Shown: positions 46,975-55,905 of the stretch, piece after piece
How positions within the stretch are numbered: position 1 is the first letter of the stretch
Layout: each line of letters starts with the position of its first letter
The notes under the pieces: model-generated
What the model was told of the DNA's origin: nothing
The model's input: the letters and a program-made list of their open reading frames with translations, nothing else
Databases searched by the model: none
Program-made: the position numbers and the translations under genes
DNA from: Zantedeschia hybrid cultivar
Lineage: Eukaryota; Streptophyta; Magnoliopsida; Alismatales; Araceae
DNA length: 64,000 bases
Assembly (NCBI GenBank): GCA_030544215.1
Contig: JARZZO010000002.1
Location: 58,100,650 to 58,164,649, forward strand
Direction: 5' to 3'

Positions 46975-48293
46975 TTTTAGTTTTAGGTGGCCTACAAGCC
47001 AATCTCGTTCATTTATTAATATAATGGCATAATATTCGTTATGTGTAAATCACATTAATTCTCGTTTCATAATGAAGTCCGTGAATATGTGCTATAGTGA
47101 TCAGATTATGATGAGATCATACTAATGAGACTGATCACTTAAACACGCATATTCTTAATTGTTCCTAGTCGGAGGATATCCGAGAAGGACATCGGATATC
47201 CGGTTAGACTAGTACAGATTATTCCTGCTCATATGAGGAGGGTGACTGATCTCATAAGTCACTTGTGTGGAGACACTAAGGAGAATATGTAGGTGCTCAT
47301 TGAAGAATGAGTTCACTGAACTGATCCGACTGAATCGCTGGATGGTATTGTACCTCACTGTCAACCAGCTTGATTCTATTGTCGCAGTTGCGTGGATGGT
47401 CCTCGGACCTGAGATACCAAGGACACCTTGTCGGTGGACTTCTGTGTTTTGACTTTGGTTTATGAATCTCTAGCCACGGGGTTCTAATACGCCAAGGATT
47501 GGGTACAACGGAATACCGTCGAAGGAAATTGTGTGTCAATAAGGAATCATTCGCTCTCGGTACTTAGAGAGAGAATGCTCTAGGAAGGATGCGCGAAAGT
47601 CCCTGGCCAGGGCGGACGATAATATCGGGAAAGGAGTTTTCCGATATTCATCAACGGCATCCAATCCAAGTGAGTCGACCGGTTAGGGTTTGACAGCTCG
47701 CCATACCCTGAGTTGACTTGAGAGCATTGTACGAATGTAGGATTATATCCACGCGGTAACTGTCGGCGTAAAAGTTCCAAGAGTGGGTTACTTAACCCCA
47801 ATACATTCCGGGTTCACGCGGTGTTGCTTGGCACCCAACGTGATCGGAGGCCCGGTCAAATTCGATGTGCGACATCAATTCGATTGATTAATTAATTAAT
47901 AAAGGGTTATTAATTGATTAATAAAGCCAGTGAGGAGTCACTAGGCTTGTTGGGCCATTAACTGGACTGGTACTTGGGCCTAGAGGGTCACACGCAAGTG
48001 ATTCTCACGGCGATGGATAAATAAGTGGGTTTTATATAAACCAGGGATTTTTATGAAAAACCGTGCGGTTAGTATAAAACATAGCGAACGGACTGAGCAG
48101 GCCAAGCTGCTGCTAACCCTAGCCGCCCCTCCTCTGTTTCTCTCTCTCTCTCTGACGTCCAGACAGATCTAGATCTGCTCCGCCGCTTCTCCGAATCCCG
48201 TTTGACTAGAAATCGTCCGCGCATTACGGCGATCATTGCGGCGACCGGCGGAGGTTTCATGGGCTGCGAAGAACGAGGAACGTGAGGATATCC
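46975..48293 (+). repeat. 3' LTR of copia B, truncated
   Basis: Matches 39078-40398 closely. The opening TGTTAG has become TTTTAG, a 14-base stretch is missing near the start, and 12 bases (near CGGCGATCATTG) are added near the end. It breaks off after GGATATCC where the 5' LTR continues GTCGCG, so the last 221 bases are missing. Confidence 0.88.
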
Positions 48294-48379
48294 CTCGTTT
48301 TAAAGTTTAAACCATAGTGCGAGTTGTTAAGAATGTAGCATGTGGTCCTCATCGTTATAGTTTTAGGACTCAAATCACT

Positions 48380-48700
48380 TTACGAGGGTTTGTTGTACTA
48401 TCTACATGGCATGTCTATGTGGGAAGAGAGACTAAAGTTATGGCATGAAGATGCCTTTAAACAGGGTAGAGGCACCATGTAGCTTTATTGTGCTATCCAT
48501 AAGGACTACATGCTAATCTATGCTTGTTACGTAACAATGGTAAATCTTAGACCATGCTTTAATCGCTTCTTGTGCTATCCACAAAGTCATTATAGCTTTA
48601 GGGATTGATGTACGAATAGATATTGCAAAGAATTGAAAGTCCGATGAGATGGGTGCTCTCTGATTGATTTGTAGTTTGTTGTGCTATCTACAAGGCTGTA
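48380..48700 (+). repeat. worn hairpin array in A'
   Basis: Four cores corresponding to those of copia B lie near 48389, 48484, 48567 and 48675. The second keeps a 7-bp outer stem CATGTAG/CTACATG, fully Watson-Crick, where copia B has one G-T pair. The first and third have largely lost their outer stems. Confidence 0.75.
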
Positions 48701-50451
48701 ATATAAGTTAGTAAGATTCTGATCTCCGCTAGGAGATTATCAGAGTCTTCCGTTTTATATATCTTAGGGTTATACAGTCCACCGAAAAATAGTAAGAGTT
48801 AATTCAAGATAAAAGTCTATATCTGAATTAATAAGAACTATCTGCTCAATCGCTTTATTTTCTTTGAATGTCTAAAATGTCGTCAGATAATTCGATATAT
48901 GGCATATTAGATACCATAAGAATGACACACTCCACTCATAGAGACTGGCTTAGTGAATATGAAGAATGTCATCAGATCCAAATGAACCCATTGATCTCTT
49001 GCGTGGTGAGACCAAGGTGAAGAGACAATCAAGGTAAACATTTGAGAAAGACAAGTCAGCTAAAAGGGAGGAATGCTTCCACTACCATGTGTAAGGACAC
49101 TGAAGTGGCAAATGATTAGAATATAAAATTTGGAGAAGTTTTAAATATTCCAAGTAATAACTTTTACTTGTCCATTAGAGAATTCAAATCTCCAATATGA
49201 GATATTAGATATGCTTCTCAGATCTGCAAGAGTCTGCAAATTGAGACAAGTGAAAGGAAGTTGAGGTTTAAAAGAAATTCACCTGAGATTTATACAAAAG
49301 TTGCACATGTTGCTGTAGGACATCGAACTTCAGGATGCTTTTAGGAGGCTTAATGGAATTTAATAATTATTATTTTATTTCATTTGTCATCAAGTTCTTA
49401 ATTTCTAATCCTTATTGAGATAGAGGTTGTTATCTATTGACTGAGTAGGAACGAATGTTGTTCCGTTTATTTTAAAAATATATGGTTTGAATTTTAAAAT
49501 CAGTCAATAGATTCTTGATGTGACATCTCATGTGATGAATGTTCACAAGTCTCCTAAACAAAAAAGAAAAGTGTGAATCCAGACTATGATCATATAGATG
49601 AGGACATAGTCCAAAGGTTGCATATGATGGATACTTTGATCCAAATGATTATGAATCATATGCAACAAGTAAATCATGTCTTATGGGAAGGATGACCAAT
49701 TCTCCATATATGAGACATGGAGACAGAACCAAGGATTTATTGGAACTTGCACATACTGATGTACGTTGTCCAATATCCACTTAAGGTTTAGATAGTGACT
49801 CCTATTTTCTATTCATTGATGATGGTTTCTTTGGAGATTCGGCTATGTATGCTTGTTGAAGTACAAGTCGAAAATATTTGAGAAAATTAAGAAATTTGAA
49901 ATTCGAATAGAGTGACATATTGGAAAGAGTATTAAAACTCTTCTATATGATTGAGGAGATGAATACTTGAGTACAAGATTGACACAATTCTTCTAGGATA
50001 TTAGTATCCTTTCTTAAGTGACTTCTATTAATACGCCACAGTTGTATGGTGTATTAGAAGAAGAATAGAACCATATTAGATATAGTGCAATATATGATAA
50101 GTTTGCCTAATTTTTCCTATATCCTTAATCGTATAGCGTAGTTTGCCTATCCTTCAGACAAGGTTCCGATTAATAAATGTCTATCTATCTATATGATATA
50201 TAGAGTCGAAAGAAGCTAGACTTTAAACATGTTAAAGTCAGGCGAAGTCCAGCTCGTGATGAGGCATGATCCAAGGAAGTTAGAATCATGGACAAATAAG
50301 TGTAGATTTGTGATACATATCTAAAGATGTCTGAATATTATTTCTATCAGCTGAGCGATAAAAGATGTTCATCGCTGAGAACTATCTTCCATGAAGAGGA
50401 ATGTGTCTTTGGAGAAGATAGTGGGAGTTGGATAGAATTTGGTTTTAGACT

Positions 50452-50665
50452 ATATAGGTTTTTGTGCTGACCATAAGACCTGTGATTCTATTTCCAAAGG
50501 CAAAAACTACAGCATTTGATGCCTCACCACGTAGTAGAAAATGGTGTTACTTTGTTGTGCTATCCACAAGGGTGGCATCCTGCTTTACTGCTATAATATA
50601 GCCATAGTAATACTTGAACCATAACTTAGTAGTTTGTTGTGCTATCCACAAGGCCTCTAAGATTA
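50452..50665 (+). repeat. extra hairpin cores between integrase and RT of A'
   Basis: Cores lie near 50461 (worn), 50551 and 50633 (intact TTTGTTGTGCTATCCACAAG). The second has an 8-bp outer stem with three G-T pairs (50543-50550/50572-50579). The third pairs CTTAG with CTAAG. Copia B has no hairpins at this position. Confidence 0.8.
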
Positions 50666-51493
50666 TGGGGGGCATAACTATATTTAGATGTTGCCAGTAC
50701 ACAAGTCAACACTGGATCATAAGATTATCCCCTTTGAATGGAACCTGTCATCATACACAATTAAAAGAGCATAGGTCTTTTAGAGTTCTCCTAACAACCA
50801 AATGGATATATTTGACATATAGAAGATGGCAGAAGGAAAGGAACTCTAAGAGGTGGATGACGATCCAAAGACCCATGATTAGGCTTTTAGTAGATCTGAC
50901 TTTGGGAATGGCAAGAAATTCTGACATCCAATTTGTCCATGCAAATCTAGTTTAGAACTTTATGAACTTGCTTGAGGGTAATGTACCTATCGGTTTCAAG
51001 TAGATCTTCAAACGGAAGATATGTGTTGATGGACTATTTGACTCGTATGGCAATAAATAACTAAGGACAATAGTCAAAGTCAAATTGTTGGCCATAACGA
51101 ATCCCTCTCGACAATTGCCATAGTTAAGTAAATTAGGATTCTCCTTGCCACAATTGTCAGTCATGATGATGACTAAAGGCAGGTGGATGTTAAAACAAGC
51201 TTTCTTAATGTGATTGAGGAAGAGACATATATGATACGAACTTGAAGTTTTACATCTACAAAATAAGTTTTAAAGTAAGCTTCTCGAAGTTGGAATAAAG
51301 ATTTGACCAGGTGATTGTAGACACGCTAATTTTGACGTCATTTTGAGTAAATTTCGTATCATATAATAATGCCTCAGAAATGTTTGATAATTAATCATTG
51401 ATTAATTTTTATTGATATTTTTGAGTGTCGGGTTTAACAGACATGTTTAAGTTAATCAATTAAATTGATTTTAGCTCAAATTTCCGTTAAAAT

Positions 51494-51730
51494 ATGCAGA
51501 ATTCTAAAACGTGTCAACCTGTGTGGACACGATTCAGAATTCTAAAACGTGTCAACCTGTGTGGACACGATTCAGAATTCTAAAACGTATCAACCTGTGT
51601 GGACACGATTCAGAATTCTAAAACGTGTCAACCTGTGTGGACGCGATTCAGAATTCTTTCTAAAACGCGTCAACCTGTGTGGACGCGATTCAGAAGTCTA
51701 AAACGTGTCAACCTGTGTTGACGCGATTTA
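51494..51730 (+). repeat. 38-bp tandem repeat, six copies, in LTR C
   Basis: Each unit contains an inverted pair around the constant spacer AACCTGTGTG: CGTGTC/GACACG in units 1 and 2, CGCGTC/GACGCG in unit 5, and intermediate forms with one mismatch or G-T pair in units 3, 4 and 6. Hairpins start at 51510, 51548, 51586, 51624, 51666 and 51704. Confidence 0.92.
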
Positions 51731-52094
51731 GAGTTTATTCCTGTTTTAACGTTTAAATTTGAATTTTAATCAATTGATTAATTAACTAAAAGGCGTCTGG
51801 GAAGGTTGACGCGATTTAGGTTTCCTAGGCTATTTTAACTTCTCTTCCGGATGTTTATCCTTATCTTAATTAGTGTAAAAGACGTCTACACATGTGGACG
51901 CGTTTTAGCTAATAAAGATAAAGATAAGTTTTCCCGGATATTTATCCTTATCTTAATTAAATTTGAAAGGCGTCATCCATGATGGACGCGTTTTAGATAA
52001 TTACAGATAAAGATGAATTAATCAGTAATTATATGTCGGTTAATATAGATAAATCTTAGATTTTTCTATGTTAATCGCGAACGCAGAAAAAGCC

Positions 52095-52102
52095 TATAAA
52101 TA
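52095..52102 (+). promoter_or_regulatory. TATA box of gypsy C LTR
   Basis: TATAAATA follows AAAAGCC. Its position in the LTR suggests transcription starts near 52130, at the GA-rich stretch. Confidence 0.65.
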
Positions 52103-52845
52103 CCTTACATGTTGAAGAGGTTAAAAAAAAAAGAGAGAGAGAGAATTAAGTTGAGCCTTAGCGTTATAGCAATTTGAAGATCGAAGCAACCACGTCGGAA
52201 CGCCGGAGCGCTGCCATTTCCAGAAGACGGCGTCCCTCTTCAAGATCTTCATCCCTTCAAGGCTCCAACTGGGCATAAGTGTTTCATTCTGCAATTTCAT
52301 TTTTACATATTCATTAGTTTTATTCTCCATAATCACTTCATGCAACACACACCACATCATTAATTTCCCAAAACCCATTTGATTTAAAGGGGTTCCAAAG
52401 CCATTTGAACAAGTGAGTTGCTGTTTAAACATGTTTATAATCATGGTTAGTTTTGATATTTCTTCTATTTAAATTATCATCAGTGTTTCTTCAATTCCAT
52501 TTTTCTTTCTCTGTCTCTGCTGCACTCAACAACAACAAGAGATCAAAAAGAGGGAAATCAAGCACAAAGCCAGGAGAACTTCTGGACGATCCTCAACCTC
52601 AACAGCAAGAACAAAAAGAACAAAGAAAGGGCTCTATTTCTTCAGCCGGCTGAAGGAGGGGAACCAAGGACTCATTCTTCCGCATTCAAACAGGTAGGCG
52701 ATCAAATCTCTTTTGAAGCTTTTTAGTTAAAAGTTTCTGGCGATCACTGCACTTTAGTTGCTGTTTTTAATAGGTTAGTTTACACTAAACAACATAGTCT
52801 TTTTCACATTAATCACACAAGCATTTTCAGCACCTACAGCTCTTT

Positions 52846-52864
52846 TGGCGATCACGGTGGGACT
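52846..52864 (+). promoter_or_regulatory. primer-binding-site-like motif of gypsy C
   Basis: TGGCGATCACGGTGGGACT resembles the TGGCGACTCCGCTGGGGAC motif that follows the 5' LTR in Ogre/Tat elements. Confidence 0.6.
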
Positions 52865-53950
52865 TGGTCTCGCCATCTTTTAATTTCTTTTTATTCTTGC
52901 TATCATCATATCGGGCACCCACGGTGCACCATTTGTGTCTCTCGACACGTCCTCACCAATTGGTGAGTGTTTAGTTTAATTAATTTCCCTCGTGCACCAC
53001 GTGCACACCCCAGTGGCAAGATCTTGCCTCCCCTTGATTAGTTCAAAAAAAACCTGTTTTTGTGATAAAAATGATGTGTGATTGAGTGATTTCCTAGTTG
53101 TTTAGTTAGTAAATCATCCTGTTTAAAATCTGAAACTAAAAATCTTTACATGAGTCGATTGTTTACTGCATTTTACCCTGTTTGAGGAGGATTCGACCCA
53201 GAAAATCCTCCTGGAAATCTGTTTCTACGAACTAAAAAGCGTCTAGGAACACTGACGCGTTTCGAAACCGCGTCAGCACACCCAGACGCCTTTTAGTCTT
53301 CAGACTGTCTCTGCTGTTTGCATATGTTTCTGCGAAATAATTAAGTTATGTGTTGAATAGCGTCGACCATAATCGACGCGATTCAGACAGTTTTTAGTTA
53401 TTTTTCAGAGTTGTTTCTGCGAAAGAATTAAGTTCTGTTTTTGAATAGCGTCGACCATACTCGACGCGATTCAGACAGTTTCTTAATTATTTCTCAGTTT
53501 CCAGATTTCTGTGGTTGAGTGCTAGCTATTAAGCATTAGAGGCCATCCAGGTCGCAGGGCATACGCATTGAGGCGAAAACCCTCCTCTTCTTAGGAACAC
53601 ATTTCTCGACGTCAGCAACTCTCTCTGATTGGGTTGGTCCCTTGATCAGACTAGAGAAGTTGACGTTGAGACCTCCATAAGTCCCCAAAATCAAGGTATT
53701 CCTCCTTGATCATCGGGCTGGTTGTACCAATTGAAGTCCCGGCTAGATTCCGAAAGCGTTGTGAGAGAGAATCCTAGAGAATAACGGTGGAAACTGAACT
53801 GAAACTAGGATCCTTCCCTGAGCGAAATTGTGGTTTAATCCAATTCAAATAACTCAACAAGGAACCCTAAAATCACGTTAAGCATCCACTTGTTTGTTTA
53901 ATCTCTGTACAACTTGTTTGATTAAATCTTTGAAAAGGGAATCTAATATC
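52865..53950 (+). other. leader of gypsy C
   Basis: A 1.1-kb non-coding leader with four GCGTC/GACGC hairpins (53239, 53270, 53360, 53448). The last two are near-identical 7-bp stems (GCGTCGA/TCGACGC) 88 bases apart, each followed by CGATTCAGACAGTTT. Confidence 0.7.
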
Positions 53951-55894
53951 ATGTTGCTGCGATCAAGTAGAGACTTGAGTATGGCCCAAGACGCCATTAT
54001 CAACTACGAGGGAGATGCTAATGCCCCTCGCAATTCAGATTTCAACTATGAGAACGGGAGAGATGCTGATGCCTCCCGTAATTCTGTCCCCATTCCGGTT
54101 CGACATGACGGGAATGTCCGGACTCCTCTCTTTCATCCACACGATCAATATCACGATCTTCCCCCGCATGAATATGCGATCCCTAATCCCGATCTTGAGG
54201 GGGACATGAATCATCATGATCCCTCATCCTCCGATCCTACGGATCTTGTCAATGCTCTGGGAGTTCTTGCCTCCCGACTGGACCCTCAGCAGTTCGAGGC
54301 GATCCAGTCTATTTTGAAGGGGAAGGCACCCATGCAGCCTGCTGAGCCGAACCCTATGGCTCCCCCTGTTGTTACTCAACAACCTCCTCCTCCTCCTCCT
54401 TATATCCATCAGGCCATGGAGGGCCTTCATCTTACTTCTCGGCCAACTGGGCCACAACTTTCGTCATCTAGGCAACCGGCTAGACCGCAAACGCCTATTT
54501 ATCAAAATGCCCTCGGGCATGGTGGAAGCTCTGCCGGACCTCATCCTTATTATCCTCCCTGTCCCACGTACTCTAGGCAGCAGGCCTATCAAGTACTTCC
54601 ACCTCCTCCTCCTCCCCAGGCAGATCTGACCACGCAGGCGTTGCTGGCCAAGATGGAGCACATGGATGAACAGTTCAATAACCTCCAGAAGATGATGGGA
54701 GTTAAAGCTGTGCCAGAAATCAGTTTACCGAGCCTGCCCGTATTCCATCTGCCACCCTCTGAAATGCCAGTGTATCGAAAGTATAACGGTACTGGTAACC
54801 CCTTCACGCATCTGAAGGAGTTCATGTACGAATCCTCTTTCTGGCAGAATGATAAGAGGTCGTTGGCCTTCTTGTTCAGGAGATCTCTAGAGGGACCAGC
54901 CCTCGAGTGGTTCTTTTCTTTGGAACCCTCCGAAGTAGAGGATTACGGTATCGTTTCACGCAAATTTATCCAACGATACCAGGACAGAGTTGCAACCTCC
55001 TTGTCTATTACGGACCTTATTGCAGAAAAGATGAAACCGGATGAGGAGTTTGTCAGTTTTGCTGACAGGTGGCGGGGCCTGGCTGAAAAGGTGAAAGATC
55101 ACTTGTCCGAATCTGAACAAGTGAAGATGCTAATTTCTAACGCCACGCCCCAGTTCAAGCTAGTCCTCTCCTTGAATAATTTGACTAATATGGCAGAGCT
55201 CTATGAAAGAGCACGGTATTGCCAAAATGCCTTCAAGGACGCTACGTTCTCTAGCGTCTTTGATCCTCACAGACCCAGCAGGCCTCCACCTCGGAAGCCT
55301 GCAGTGCCAAATTCTCCTAGCACAGGTCCAACTACTGAGGGCACGCTCTCTCATGAGCAAGTCAGTACCATGAACAATAACTCGCCCCAGTTTGTGAGGA
55401 ACCAGCAGCAGTACCAGAGGCCACCGCAACCGAGCCAACAAGGGTACAGGCAGCAGCCGAACCGCCATTACCAACAGCAGTACCAGCGGCCCCAGCAGCC
55501 GAATCAGAACCAGCAACTGCTACAGCAACAGCCGCAACGGCAACATCAGTACCAACAGCCCCCTCAGCAGCAGTATCAGCAGCAACAACCACAGTACCAG
55601 CCGCGTGCACCGCCGGCGTACCACAATGTCCCTCCTCCTGGTGACTACAACCAGCAGAGGAGACCTCCAGGCCCGAAAAGGGCAGAGTATCCGGCCCTCC
55701 CAGAATCCTTGGCGGATATCTTCAGTGCTTTAATGGCAGCCAATGCCTTAGTTTTGCCAAGGGAGAAGGCCGTCTGGCCTCAAAATGCCGATACGTCCAG
55801 GTATTGCTACTTCCATAGGCAACCTGGGCATACCATTGACACCTGCTTCCAGTTCAGAGATTATATCCATGATCTCAATGAGCAGGCGGCATAG
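53951..55894 (+). CDS. gag: gypsy C gag polyprotein
   Basis: The structural protein that would form the particle shell. The first ATG is at 53951 (MLLRSSRDLSMAQDA); a second at 53981 is also possible. About 647 residues: a Pro-rich N-terminal third, a retrotransposon gag domain in the middle (YRKYNGTGNPFTHLKEF, LEGPALEWFF, FIQRYQD, FVSFADRWRGLAEKV), a long Gln/Pro-rich tract (about 55400-55610) and a C-terminal zinc-knuckle-like CYFHRQPGHTIDTC with His in the second ligand position. It is open throughout and ends TAG just before the next frame. It is the most intact gene of the element. Confidence 0.85.
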   Translation: MLLRSSRDLSMAQDAIINYEGDANAPRNSDFNYENGRDADASRNSVPIPVRHDGNVRTPLFHPHDQYHDLPPHEYAIPNPDLEGDMNHHDPSSSDPTDLVNALGVLASRLDPQQFEAIQSILKGKAPMQPAEPNPMAPPVVTQQPPPPPPYIHQAMEGLHLTSRPTGPQLSSSRQPARPQTPIYQNALGHGGSSAGPHPYYPPCPTYSRQQAYQVLPPPPPPQADLTTQALLAKMEHMDEQFNNLQKMMGVKAVPEISLPSLPVFHLPPSEMPVYRKYNGTGNPFTHLKEFMYESSFWQNDKRSLAFLFRRSLEGPALEWFFSLEPSEVEDYGIVSRKFIQRYQDRVATSLSITDLIAEKMKPDEEFVSFADRWRGLAEKVKDHLSESEQVKMLISNATPQFKLVLSLNNLTNMAELYERARYCQNAFKDATFSSVFDPHRPSRPPPRKPAVPNSPSTGPTTEGTLSHEQVSTMNNNSPQFVRNQQQYQRPPQPSQQGYRQQPNRHYQQQYQRPQQPNQNQQLLQQQPQRQHQYQQPPQQQYQQQQPQYQPRAPPAYHNVPPPGDYNQQRRPPGPKRAEYPALPESLADIFSALMAANALVLPREKAVWPQNADTSRYCYFHRQPGHTIDTCFQFRDYIHDLNEQAA

Positions 55895-55905
55895 ACTGGG
55901 AGGAG

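Larger units (their letters stand above)
39078..48293 (+). mobile_element. copia element B, gag-deleted, pol broken
   Basis: A Ty1/copia retrotransposon with 5' LTR 39078-40619, primer site, a 3-kb non-coding leader, a pol region in the order protease, integrase, reverse transcriptase, RNase H, a polypurine tract and a 3' LTR missing its last 221 bases. The LTRs are nearly identical apart from a 14-base deletion and a 12-base duplication in the 3' copy, so insertion was fairly recent. Pol carries several stops and one frameshift, and gag is almost absent, so any past movement must have used proteins from relatives. Confidence 0.9.
48294..51315 (+). mobile_element. decayed copia copy A', interior only
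   Basis: The sequence corresponds to copia B from about 42990 to 45900, with many substitutions and indels: leader with worn hairpin cores, a MSSDNS-like gag start (48889), the zinc knuckle with the same Cys-to-Tyr change (about 49073), integrase fragments (49680-50340) and reverse transcriptase fragments (50940-51310). It could be the rest of element A or a separate relative. It is cut at 51315 by gypsy C. Confidence 0.75.
51316..52838 (+). repeat. 5' LTR of gypsy C
   Basis: Begins TGTAG and ends CTACA, a proper inverted terminal pair, followed seven bases later by the primer-site motif. It contains a six-copy tandem repeat, further GCGTC/GACGC hairpins and a TATA box. The end is inferred, since the 3' LTR is outside the window. 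Confidence 0.75.

Noticed and set aside
50614..50955. 113-codon frame in decayed copia A'
   Set aside because: It runs through the hairpin cores and degenerate pol sequence in a non-pol frame.
51494..51730. Regular repeats with palindromes that look like a CRISPR array
   Set aside because: The whole 38-base unit repeats, including the supposed spacers, within a plant LTR; there are no unique spacers or cas genes.
54035..55610. Several minus-strand reading frames opposite gypsy C gag
   Set aside because: They are shadows of the gag gene; the Ala/Val/Gly-rich ones are simply the reverse of its glutamine and proline codon runs.
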